Positions 41,267 through 51,622 of a stretch of 52,034 nucleotides of DNA are shown here, one piece after another. Position 1 is the stretch's first letter, and each line of letters starts with the position of its first letter. The DNA comes from Pelomyxa schiedti (lineage: Eukaryota; Evosea; Pelobiontida; Pelomyxidae). Made by a program: the position numbers and the translations under genes. Below the pieces are notes generated by a model. That model was not told the DNA's origin, searched no databases, and worked only from the letters and a program-made list of their open reading frames with translations. Location: the NCBI GenBank assembly GCA_020536535.1, contig JAHLWZ010000905.1, positions 1 to 52,034 of the forward strand, read 5' to 3'.

Positions 41267-41809
41267 TTATAGCAAACCCATAGCCATGTTAATGGTAGGA
41301 CAACCTTGCAGAATTGAGAGGGGAAAAAAAAAAGGATATAGGACACTGAAGCTTGAAGCTAGACCCACCACTGTGACAAGGAATCCAAGAGCAAGAGTAA
41401 TTGAAATGCACAAACAGCCTACACCAGCGCCAAAAACATACCAACCGCCGCCCCAAGCCCACCACAACCAACCGCTCCCATAACTGCCAACCGCCGCACC
41501 AACTGCCGTCGAAGAGGCCGATGCATAGGAACCAAAATCGTCGTCGTCCATGTCATTTTGGTCAATCACGCTGTTGCGGTGGTAGTACTGGCATGTGCCG
41601 TCGCTAGAAATGACGTCATCGCCGTAGCAACTGCGCGTGTTGGCGCCGCCGATGCAGTTGCAGCGAGCAACAAAACGGATGGCCACGATGAGCGCGACCT
41701 GAGCAGTGAGGATGAGCACACCCATAAGTCCCCACCACCGCGCCGAGCCCCCTGCAAATACAGACGACGAAGCCGGGGAGATCCCGCCTTGGTGCTCTGG
41801 TTGCTGCAT
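41267..41809 (-). CDS. Small multi-pass membrane protein, unknown
   Basis: A single 180-residue exon starting MQQPEHQGGISPASSSVFAG. A first membrane span (GVLILTAQVALIVAIRFVA) is followed by a Cys-rich loop (CNCIGGANTRSCYGDD), an Asp-rich stretch and one or two C-terminal spans rich in Gly, Trp and Phe (WLWWAWGGGWYVFGAG, ITLALGFLVTVVGLASS). No known family. The last ~20 codons may instead be read as an intron. Divergent from the RING/TLDc gene (252 bases). Confidence 0.6.
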   Translation of the reverse strand: MQQPEHQGGISPASSSVFAGGSARWWGLMGVLILTAQVALIVAIRFVARCNCIGGANTRSCYGDDVISSDGTCQYYHRNSVIDQNDMDDDDFGSYASASSTAVGAAVGSYGSGWLWWAWGGGWYVFGAGVGCLCISITLALGFLVTVVGLASSFSVLYPFFFPLSILQGCPTINMAMGLL

Positions 41810-42061
41810 TGGTGCAGCCCAACACCGGTTTTGGTTTTATAATTTGCGTTTGTTCGTTGAACACTGGAATCTCAGACTCCTGCCTCTAAGTCCTCATCAT
41901 TTCGTTTGACAGGTTGACACGCAGGGGTTTTACTGTTCAGGAGCAACACAGTGGCCGTAGAACGAAGATCTCATTATTCATATAAAAATAAACATCAAGT
42001 ATCAGAGATGAGCTCCCACGGGGTTTGTGTTGTTTATCACACTAGTTGTTTTTGACTGAGG

Positions 42062-44449
42062 ATGAAGGAGGGTTGTCCTGCCGATATCAGTCCCCTATTG
42101 ACCTGTGGCGTGTGTGGGGACGCACTTTTGTACCCCGTCGCATTCCCCTGTCACCACCGCATATGTTACAAGTGTTTCAACGACAAGCTTGCAAGTGAAC
42201 ACTCGGAGGTACCTCAAGAAAGTGCCCCTGTGCCACACCTCACTCATTTGAAGGTAGTCAATTGTGTCTACTGCGGCAAAGGCAGCAGTGTAAGCAAGTC
42301 TTGTGTTACTATAGATTCGGCACTGGGATCAGTTGCTCTTAGCGCAATTTACGGGGGTTCCACACTTCAATCTACTCCCCCACTTGCTGTTTGCAGCCTC
42401 TGTTCAAAAAAACGATCTCCCACTGTAGTATGCCGATCAAGTAGTTCCTGTGGCATGGTTGTGCAACTATTTTTCCATTCTCCTCTAACCCTGCCTTCAA
42501 ATAGATGTGTGAGAAGCATGCTCAAACCCATGCAAAATTTCATAGAAATCACGTTGTGGAAAAGGTGTCACAAGCACCCACTGCAGCACCTCCTTGTCCT
42601 CTCAACAGCAGGGACTGCTCCACCCATAGTCAACCTTGTACGATGTTCTGTCCAGAATGCAACAGATTGACTTGCACCATATGTGCCATTGATGTAGTAA
42701 CAAGCCTTCGAAGCCTTAATTTATATATGTGCAGCATCAAGATCATGGATGTTTACCTCTTCAGCAGTCGAAACCTACAATGTCAGAAAGCATGAACCTG
42801 ACGAAAACAGTTCTTGAAAGAAAGAAATACGAGTTGCGAGTAGGGAATACGTTTTTCCTTGATACTTTGTGACACCAAATAGGAATATATTGAGCAAATA
42901 CAAAGTGTGAAATCTGAAACTGAGAAGGAAGAAAAAGAACGAATAAACGAGATTAATAGTGCGGTAATAACTTTCCTCCACTGATACCTTTAAAAAATTT
43001 GGCATCAGATCGAGTTGTTACACACATACCTCGAGACTAAACGTGCTGAAATGGTTTCGCAAGTCGAAAGTGAGCAAAGAAACAAAGTTGCAAGTCTTGA
43101 CAAGCAACGTTCAATGATCGATTTGCATATTTACACAGCAGATCATGGGGTATGGCATCTCTCCTGGCTGTGTGGTAGGAACAACACCTCATTTGACAAA
43201 GATATCCAGCATTCTGCAAGCAGAGCAGGATTCAGATCCCCTTGAATTTGCCTATCATTCCACAATTGCCGCTGATGCTGCTTCTGTTATAAATTCAGGG
43301 CCAAACAGTTCCACATTTTGTTTAGCTGCCAGTGCTCCTTTGGAAGACCATCCTCTAAATGTGGAACCAGTCTGCCGTGCCATACAAGATGTGAAATTGA
43401 TCCATATGAGTCTCTACTGCCTCATTGTTTTCTTGTGGGTGACATTACTATAGTTAATGCAAGCCTATCTACAATGCAGAAGGTCGGTTCTGGCCCTGTG
43501 ATCGGCAATTTAACAACAAGTTTCCATATTAGCACTCGGGATAGATTTGGACAATTTACAACAGCTAGCAGCCCCTCGACAATTTGCCCCAGTTTGAAAG
43601 TTTCTCTCAATAAATTTTTTTCCGAAGTGAAGATCCATAGGGTCCGGCTTCTGCTGATCTTTTACTGAGAGAAGAAGCCCAAGGCCACTATGTTCTTGAC
43701 TTTGTTCCTCATACCGAAGGAGATTACGAGATCTCACTCAAATGCGACGGAGCGGACATATCTGGATCTCCACTTACTGTAACAGTTGTTCCGGTATTTT
43801 GATATTATTTCCTACTGAATAGAAATAATCTCCTACAAGGGTTTTTTCTTTGGAAGCCAAATACTCACTGGAGTGGCCATGGATGCTCAGCTTCACAAGT
43901 GGATTTGTGAAGTTGGCCGTGTCACTCCACCTCGTTGGAAGCTCCTTCTCCGTGGAACAATACATGGCTTTACTGCGAGCACGTTTCACAACATGTGTGA
44001 CACACATTCTCCCACACTGCTGGTGATAAAAACCACAGACAATTGTAGGTTATAGGCGAAATCTTTGAATACCGGGAACTCATATTCAACCAGATGTTTT
44101 TGGCGGCTTCACCATCCTTCCATGGTCTAGCACAGGGCGCTACACAGGAGGTTGTTGTGGCCGTAACTTCCTCTTCTCCCTCCTACGCAACAACACACCC
44201 TCTGGTGTCATTATGAAATGTACAGACCACGCATACTGCATACTCGGCAAATCACAACACAGCGCCGCCTTTGGGTGGGGCAATGACCTAATGCTGTGTG
44301 ACAATTGCAACACAACACCGGGCAGTTGCACCAATGTACCCAGTGGCTATGAAGCACCACCCTCCACACCCTGGGGCTCATTTTTGGCCGGCACGCACAA
44401 CCAGTGGTTAGTTTCGGAACTGGAAGTCTGGGAGCCTGATGCTTCTTGA
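42062..44449 (+). CDS. RING / B-box / coiled-coil / filamin repeat / TLDc protein
   Basis: The first exon holds a RING-type finger: CGVC, CHHRICYKCF and CVYC, so probably an E3 ubiquitin ligase. Two B-box-like Cys/His regions follow, including CEKHAQTHAKFHRNH and CSTHSQPCTMFCPECN. A coiled-coil segment (MVSQVESEQRNKVASLDKQR) and a filamin-type immunoglobulin repeat (HYVLDFVPHTEGDYEISLKC, GSPLTVTVVP) come next. The C-terminal exons encode a TLDc domain: GSQILTG, RWKLLLRGTIHGFTASTFH, DNTGGC.., AAFGWGNDLMLCDNCNTTPG and LVSELEVWEPD. TLDc proteins in animals bind V-ATPase or protect from oxidative stress. RING+B-box+filamin is the TRIM2/3/71 plan; a TLDc at the end is unusual. Multiple introns; borders approximate. 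Confidence 0.8.
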
Positions 44450-44540
44450 TGAGGTCCTTCTAATGTAATTTTGCCCCTGCAACAACCACAAAGAATAAAA
44501 AAAGAAGTGCCTTACTCTTCAGTTTTTAATTTTCCGGTAC

Positions 44541-45880
44541 TTAGACCCAGTCAAAGGTGGCAAAAAGTGGGACATGGTCAGAGGGGCATGTTGTGGAGGG
44601 AAGGCCAATCTCCCGTGACATTTCCGCGATTGTGGGAAGTCGGCAGACTGATGTGAGGGATAGGGATGATGGTGACCAGTACATATGGTCAAGAAAGCCG
44701 CGGAACGTTGGGGTGAAGTTGGTAACAGGCCCATCATCTCCGCTTCTTGTTTCCGTTGCAGAAGATACAGGTGTGGATGTGGATGTGGATGTGGATGTGG
44801 ATGTGGATGTGGATGTGGATGTGGATGTGGATGTGGATGTGGATGTGGAATCCAGTGCTGGAGTGAGTGCGGTTGCAGTTGTAGTTGTGGATGTAGAATG
44901 TAAGTTGTACTCCTGAACAGCAGCGGGGTAAATGCTGTGGAGCATGTAGGGTGAAAGCTCGGGCCGCGCTGTAACGGCGGTGTTGGGCATGCTGTTGAGG
45001 TCTCCGGCGATTATAGTCCCAACTGTTGTGTAGTTTCCACTTGCTGAGGCGGAGGAAACGAGGGTGTGGGCCGCTGACAATAGGGCAGAAAGTTGATTAA
45101 TTTGAACCTGCTGTAGCTGCCATCTCCAAAATAGATGTGTTGTCCCTATTACGACACATGGTCTCTTGTTGTATGGCAGGGGAGGTATGGCAGTGGAAGG
45201 TGTTGTTCCCTCATTGCTGGCAGTAATTGGTGCGCATTCTAGTGATGCTACTAATCCCACACAATCAGTAAAGAAAGAATTGCTCTCAGTTACAGAGGGA
45301 TCAGAATATGAAGGAGGATTGTCCAGCTTCACCATCTCTGACATACTGGGACTGCATCCATCAATCATGTTGTACTCAACTTCAGTTTTCTGAAGAAGAT
45401 TGAATCTGAGAACAGTTAGGTCTTTTCAGTGCATTAAGGTTACCATTCTTGAACAGACCTGTCCTTCTTCCAGAAAATGCCCACGCTGTCATTCTTCTTG
45501 ATGCTTGTTTTCTTTTTGTGAATTCCTTTGTATCCCAAAGTGAAAAGCTGCTCTTCCCAGAATTTGTCGTACTCCAGCTCCTGCAAATAAGGGTGTAAAG
45601 AAAAGCGTACAGTTGAGGCAAATGGCGTTGAATAAAGGTGCACTGAGAGGCATTTCTCAAGGAGACATGCGCAATAATAATATTCACGGTGCGAGCTAGA
45701 AACCTGCAAACACAAAATGTCGGGGTTTATTTTCTTGATAGTCGAAACAAGCAACGTCTTTCTGTATTTTGTTCTCAAGCAAGACTTCTTAGCGTATGGA
45801 AAATGTTTGCCTGCCGAATAGGCCGGCGACAATACATTGTATCTGAGCGAGGTCATTCGCTCAACGTCAAAACAATACAT
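44541..45880 (-). CDS. EEP-fold phosphodiesterase (Angel/nocturnin/CCR4 family)
   Basis: Endonuclease/exonuclease/phosphatase fold. Motifs: LRYNVLSPAYS at the start, NPDILCLQ (next exon supplies the metal Glu in EVEYDKFWEEQLFTLGYKG), KTSIKKNDSVGIFWK, GTIIAGDLNSMPNTA (the D-x-N active site) and the terminal SDHVPLFATFDWV. The best fit is to Angel/CCR4-type mRNA deadenylases and 2',3'-cyclic phosphatases. The last exon carries a (Thr-Ser)n run coded by a GTGGAT repeat (plus-strand reading) between active-site loops. Three exons or so. Converges on the RING/TLDc gene with 91 bases between stops. Confidence 0.85.
44773..44844. repeat. Hexanucleotide repeat GTGGAT x12 in a coding exon
   Basis: Twelve perfect GTGGAT units, read on the minus strand as a Thr-Ser run within the EEP protein. 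Being a multiple of three, length change would keep the frame. Confidence 0.95.
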
Positions 45881-46247
45881 TCAACACACGTGCAGACGAG
45901 CATCCCTGGAATTTCTAGGTTTTGCAACCCTTTTTTTTTATTCGAGAAAAAAAGCCCGCCACAGCGCGAGGGAAGAAAAGAGCACCGCCGATGTTGTAAG
46001 CAGCGTTGATTTGTAGCCAATACCCTGTTGGGCGGGATGTTGTAGGAGTGGTGTTGATTTCTTTCAATAGCGGTTGGGAGGATGTTCAATGGCAAGAGGT
46101 GCTGAGAGGTCACCTGAGTTCAGTCGATGATAAAGCCTGTGAGTTAAACACCTGAAGGCATTCCAATGTGACATTCAATCAGCGGGAGTGGCGGAACCTC
46201 GGCTTCGGCGGGGGAGATTACGGGGCGCCGACACACGCTACACCAAC

Positions 46248-46642
46248 ATGTCCCACTCCATTGCCTTGTCCCACCAGAGCTCTCCAGGCAAGCTCTGGGG
46301 TTTGCAGGGCCAGCAGTTTGTCACCCTTCCAGTGGCCAAGCACACTTCCAAATCACTGAACAGCACCCAGCCATACTATCTTTTCCCAAGGTGCCATCAT
46401 AGGTATCAACTGAAACCACTTCAACACTTCATGTTGTTCAGGTGCAGTTGAAGCCACACACATACACAGAAGCATACATTCCTCCAAGGCATTTTTCTCC
46501 AGGAACCAAGCTTGTGCTTCACTGTCCCAGTTGCAGCTTCACAAAAGCACTGCATGCACAATGTCACTTTGTGCCTGTGGAAGTGATTGTTCAACAACTC
46601 TTTGAGATGTTCAAGTCAGATTGGTGGATGCTTACAGCTTGA
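46248..46642 (+). CDS. Small unknown protein (~115 residues)
   Basis: MSHSIALSHQSSPGKLWGLQ to PYYLFPK, then an intron (GTGCCATC to TTCAG, about 46392-46441), and QLKPHTYTEAYIPPRHFSPG with a C-terminal HCPSCSFTKALHAQCHFVPV ending SDWWMLTA. The junction keeps the frame. The C-P-S-C ... C pattern could bind a metal. No family recognised. Confidence 0.5.
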
Positions 46643-47162
46643 TTCCACAACTAGCCTGTCCTAAAGGTCCTCTTTGAACCCTTAGGTATGTATGCTTCTG
46701 TGTATGTGTGTGGTGTGTGTGGTGTGTGGTGTGTGGTGTGTGCCGGGGAAGTGAGGTACTCCCCAAAATAGAAGTGAAGTGAGGAGTGGCTTGTGACAAG
46801 AGAACTGCTCCCACTATTTCTGATTAATAGCCTTTACTCGCTTGCTTTGCTCTTTTGCCCTCTGCTGTAAAATGTGAGTGAATGTGGCGAGCGAGGCACC
46901 TCTCTCGTTTTTCTCACATATCTTCGCGTGCTATCGCCCGTCAGAATTGGAAATTTAAAAGGGAGCGAGCCACGACCGCGCCGCGGCGGTGCCAACCTTG
47001 CACGGCGATAATGAGTGTGCACCACTCCCCTCTCACATTCACACATACCCGGCCCGCCGCTCGCGTATCCGCACGCAGCTCACAGGCCTTCACGCACGAA
47101 AGAGAACGTGCCCGCGTAAGAGAAATTGCTTTTTTGTTTCCTCCCAGTAGAAATAGGCGAAA
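46643..47162. other. Non-coding interval with a GT-rich run
   Basis: No gene supported. A GTGTGTG/GTGTGGTGTG run covers ~46699-46741. A GC-rich stretch (46960-47110) follows. Confidence 0.5.
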
Positions 47163-47430
47163 CACCCACAAGTACGGTTCGGGAAAGAAATCGGCATGGA
47201 ACACGGGACGAAGAGGACTGGAATTCATGTGAGGGTGGAGGGGGGGTGACCAGAATCGGTATCGGAGGTGGAATCCTTTCCCGGTAACCGGTCTCACAAA
47301 AAACGGGCGCAGACCACGTCGCTCGGAGGCGAGTTCCCCACGTCCATGCCATCCCCGTGGGTCAAATCACCTGGTCGCCCAAAGGCCTCCCCCCTCACCT
47401 TGTTTTTGTTTTCTTTTTCGGTTTTCTTTT
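47163..47430 (+). repeat. Left arm of a long inverted repeat
   Basis: Starts CACCCACAAGTACGGTTCGG and ends in a T-rich tract. Its reverse complement at 49613-49887 appears identical for ~260 bases on a base-by-base reading; outside the arms similarity stops abruptly. Confidence 0.9.
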
Positions 47431-47673
47431 TGGGTTTTACTTGTTATTCTCTATCATTTTCGAATTAATTAATAAAACAAAAACAAAATGACAACAAGCA
47501 ATTTTTGTGTGATTGTGCTTGCTTGTGGGTGTGGGCTGGATGTTTTTTGGATCCTTGATCTTGATTTCTTGGTGCTGTGCAAAGATGGGCTTGCTTACTT
47601 ACCTTAATGGGAACGAATTTATTATCCCTGTACTTTGGTGGCAATGATTGGGTATTTGTGTGTGGTTCTGGAA

Positions 47674-49468
47674 TTAGCCTGGTGTTATTGGGTTGATTTT
47701 TGGTTGTTGTGGTTGTTGAACTTGTGATGATCGACAGGACTGGGGACTGTGATTGTGATTGCGATTGTGCTTGTGCTTGTGACTGGTGTGGGAAGAAGGG
47801 GTGCGCATTGGATGGCTGGCGGTGGATTTGCAAAAACTCAATTGTTCCGCAAGTATTACTGACACTTCCCGTGACTCTTCTCGGGTACCTACTTTCACGT
47901 CACTGTCAAAATTGGTTAACACATAGTCATTGGATACCCTTTGGATTCCAATTTCAGTCGAATTCAGTGGCTTTCATATGTAAAAATATAAGAACCACAC
48001 AAGCAACGTCTCTACCTCCGGCACCACCAAAGTGAAGAATTTGTACAAATTCCAGTCTCTTTTGTCTTGAAATTAATTATGAAAGGTTGAAAAAAAGTGC
48101 TTACGCCCACCAGTGTGCATCACCCGTAATGAATATAGATGGGGGTCCATACGAGCGTGAAAATGAAAACTCTTGGCACAGCGTTCTGCTCGGGCCAAAA
48201 GGCCATGAACAAGTGACAAGTGATTCCCCCCGGTTTGAGTGAAAAACAACTTTGGTACTGCCCATAGTGTGATCCCATGTAAGAGAACAGCTGGGAATTC
48301 GTGACACCAGTTGAAGAAGGTCTACCAATTTACGTTATTGGATTGGTTTAAGTTTGCCAAAATAATGAAAAACACCTTGATCCATTGAACAATATCCCCG
48401 GCAATACTGAGAGAAGCGGAAAAACGAGAGAGCTGGTCAGAAGAGGCAAGCCATAAATATGGGGTATTATTTTACACACATACATATGACTGAACTATGA
48501 ACCCAAGAAAACAACTAAGCACCGATTGTTCTTCCAGTTTTTCTCTGAGAATCTCCTCCTCAAAGAGCACATTGCTTTTCGGAACAAAGGACTTGATCTA
48601 ACAAATAGTGCTAAACGTTGAGAAGAGAAGCAATAATGGTGAGTTTAAACCATATCCAGGTGTGTTCCTGGGGTCCAGTTATGTTAGTCTGGTCCACAGC
48701 TGTCTCCAGTTCATCAACGTAACCGGAGTGGAGTCCACCTATTTTTTTTTAAGTCAAGATATTTTTAGATCGGAAGTGGAAAAACAACATTTGGGTTCTG
48801 TGCCGAAAGGTTCTTGACTCGAATTCTTGCTTGTTGTATGAGCCCAGCCAGCCGAGGACAAAGGTTCCAATTGTTGTTTTTAGAAAAGCACAAAGGCTTC
48901 AGAAAAACTTGTTTTCGAGGTCGAACACATGTGAAGGAGGCTGTGACCCAAGTTGGTCATGCTGAGAGACACGCTGTGCTTGGACCTAATTTAGCGTTGA
49001 GGACCTGACGAGGAGGGACAGAGAGCAAGCAGGAAGACAAAAGTTTTTCTTGTCGACAGACAAGCCAGCTGTGATCCTTGAAGAAAGGGGAACACTTAGT
49101 TGAACATTAGTGACCAGAGGTGGTTCCATTCATAGACGAGGTGCCGAGGCAGAGGCATAGTTCTCGTTCTTGTTGGGCGCGCGCGCGGCGCCAGTGTGGG
49201 CGACGGCACTCCCTCCGAAGTGAGAAATCCCACTCAATTTCGGAATGGAGCCTGCTCCAAAAACGGAACGGCTGCTGGCCAAGCTGCTTCTCACGACGAT
49301 GGAAGTGTCGATTCTAGCCAGCAGGCTGGAAGGAGATGAGCACACTGCCACCTGCAATGGAATTATGGAAGTCTTCACCGAATCCAAAGCTGGAACAGGG
49401 AGGGAAGATGTTGGGCTGAAGGCACGAGCAACCTCACATTGCACAAACACCAGGCAAGCAAGCCACAC
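47674..49468 (-). CDS. Candidate minus-strand gene inside the inverted repeat
   Basis: Weakly supported. A first exon may begin MWLACLVFVQCEVARAFSPT (signal-peptide-like, 49468). Later minus-strand segments are SGYVDELETAVDQTNITG (about 48.7 kb), VLFEEEILREKLEEQ, then LQLVSRIPSCSLTWDHTMGS and GPPSIFITGDAHWWA (48101-48328), and LTNFDSDVKVGTREESREVS with a Gln/Ser/His-rich tail. The GDAHWW segment faintly resembles metallophosphatase strands. I cannot assemble a single frame or name a family; no transposase motif is visible. Confidence 0.3.
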
Positions 49469-49612
49469 TGTATGGAGCTATTAACCTTTCAAGAGCTGGC
49501 TTGATTATGGGAAGAAACTGTCCTACCTTTCTCAGGTGGTTTATGACCGGTTTCAAGTCTCCTTTCAACCACCTTGGATGTCAAAAGGAAAATAAATGGT
49601 TGGAATAAATAC

Positions 49613-49887
49613 CAAAAAAAAAAGAAAACCGAAAAAGAAAACAAAAACAAGGTGAGGGGGGAGGCCTTTGGGCGACCAGGTGATTTGACCCACGGGGATG
49701 GCATGGACGTGGGGAACTCGCCTCCGAGCGACGTGGTCTGCGCCCGTTTTTTGTGAGACCGGTTACCGGGAAAGGATTCCACCTCCGATACCGATTCTGG
49801 TCACCCCCCCTCCACCCTCACATGAATTCCAGTCCTCTTCGTCCCGTGTTCCATGCCGATTTCTTTCCCGAACCGTACTTGTGGGTG
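49613..49887 (-). repeat. Right arm of a long inverted repeat
   Basis: Reverse complement of 47163-47430; the outer end is CCGTACTTGTGGGTG at 49873-49887. The inner end differs only by the length of an A/T run. Confidence 0.9.
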
Positions 49888-50532
49888 AAAAAAAATAAAA
49901 GTTCCAAACAAAAATGAAAGACAATCAGTCTTGAGTCTGGGATGATGGCGCACACAGGTTGTTGGGTGGGTATCCTTCTCCACTGATCTCCTTCTGAAGA
50001 AGACACCCTCTATCCCCAGAGTGTTCATTCCGCGACGGAGGAGAATCAAAAAAGAAGGCAAAGGAAGGGTGGTGCGCGAGTGGGTGTGTGTGCGGACAAG
50101 CGAGCGGCGTTCTGGGTGCATGCACAAACGCGCCACCGATCTACTGATCATCCCATTCCCCAACGAACAAGTTGGGGAGTGCGCGTGTGTGTTTTTTTTT
50201 TTTTTTTTTTATCATGAACAGCCGCGAGAAACGCCCTCTTTTCAATTTTTGGATGGAGGGGGGAAACGCTTCGGCTGTTCAGCTTCCTTTCATGTTTCTC
50301 TGCTGGTTCCTGCATGCCATCCCTCCCCTCAGGAGCTTTTGGTAGTTTTTACTTCGCCAATCTATGGAGAGAGCATTCCCACCGCCATCCTAAAATACAC
50401 CTAGGTACTACTGTCTTCCTGTAAGTTGCAATTAATAACAAACAAATCTCAACAATTGGTGGATTAAATGGAAGGATATAGAGGAGGAAGAGGCAGTAAG
50501 TGAAACCTCTAAATTGTGCCCAGTGTCAATAT
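49888..50532. other. Gene-poor interval
   Basis: No supported gene. An 18-base-plus T run lies at about 50191-50210. The open frame 50021-50404 on the plus strand crosses this run and is probably not coding. Confidence 0.5.
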
Positions 50533-51022
50533 TCATGAGATAAATAAATCCTGGATGATGCGCTTCTTGGCATTTGGGCGAGGCTCTGGAAGACAAGCAG
50601 TCACATTGTGTGGGACACTCTCATAGGGAATGATTGGTCAGACCCCTTGTGCGCAGCAGCACGAGTTCCATAACCACTCAATCAACAATGGCAAGTGCGC
50701 GCAACCACTCAGAACAATTATCCCGCCGGTACCAATGAGCTGCCATGGCCAGCCAAGACGATATCATTGCATACAGGAACAAACCCCATGCCATGACATT
50801 GGAAGTGCTGCTCACCAAATCGTTCATCAACGAAGCAAAGTACATCTGGGCGCTTTTTCTCCCCTTCAACAACAGAGTGGAAAGAGCAGTGCACCCAGTG
50901 GGAAGAAACCGGTGGCCCCTCAAGGAACCCAGGACGGGCTCCGCCTTGCCTGCAACAGCCTCTTCCAAGAATTCCAAGCGGTCGCTGACACTGCGTACAG
51001 CACTCCAATGGAAGAATACCAC
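50533..51022 (-). CDS. Small membrane protein, possibly HIG1-like
   Basis: Exon 1 starts MVFFHWSAVRSVSDRLEFLE and continues GHRFLPTGCTALSTLLLKGR, then a membrane span (NVMAWGLFLYAMISSWLAMA). The F-x-P-x-G-C-x(2-4)-T spacing then a K-G-R turn resembles the HIG1 domain of hypoxia-induced inner-membrane proteins, but this is a weak match. A short intron would join LAI to SVPHNVTACLPEPRPNAKKR and IIQDLFIS. If the organism lacks a respiratory chain, a HIG1 role would need another explanation. Confidence 0.4.
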
Positions 51023-51622
51023 AAGTCAGGCGGAACTGTGCGTGATACGCACGCCATTTTTCCAACACAACCGGCACGCACACACTAACAACCCACTGTC
51101 AACTAGGGATTCCTATTTGCATTACTCAAGGCACTTCCCGTTGTAGTGTTCAGCCCAATAGCCGCCACAGGTTGTTCCACCGTCTTTGCGTTCCTGACTC
51201 AATTACTCACACGATACCTCTCCACAGAAACAGCACCACCAGTCCACAACCACCTCCACTTTCACCTCCACCTCCACAACCCAACCACCAACACAAGCAC
51301 AAACCCAGATCCAAAATCCAAAATACACAACACACAATGTTCCAAAACACAACAACCCTTGAGAGGGAAAGTCTTTCCGTGTGTTTTTTCTCAGAAAGAC
51401 TTTGACCAAAAAAAATCCTTTCTCCTTCTCCAGACACGAGAACGGCCCACTCCCCCACTTCCACAGGCACAGTTTCTGGTCCGCCCTTTGGGCCAGCTGA
51501 ATCCACCAGAGCATAATTTTCCCTCCACCCACTACCGAGAACAAGACCCTGATCAAAACATTTTATTCTGTCACTTTGGCAACGCTAGCCGGTCCGGCGT
51601 TTTTTTTTAATTGAGCCACTTG
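51023..51622. other. Upstream region of the MORN gene
   Basis: Non-coding as far as I can tell; CA/CT-rich segments give spurious open frames on both strands. A T8 run sits ~15 bases before the ATG at 51623, similar to the T-run 18-30 bases before the ATG at 4688. Confidence 0.4.

Noticed and set aside
46699-46741. GTGTGG-rich run as a telomere-like repeat
   Set aside because: Too short, irregular and flanked by ordinary genes on both sides.
47268-47468. 66-codon frame shared with the minus strand at 49489-49782
   Set aside because: It is the same frame in both inverted-repeat arms. It diverges at the arm end and has no protein-like pattern; duplication alone explains it.
47163-49887. Inverted repeat as a classical DNA transposon
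   Set aside because: No transposase motif or clear target-site duplication was seen, so only the repeat itself is claimed.
50021-50404. 127-codon open frame, plus strand
   Set aside because: It runs through an ~18-base T tract coding poly-Phe, with no domain or splice partner.
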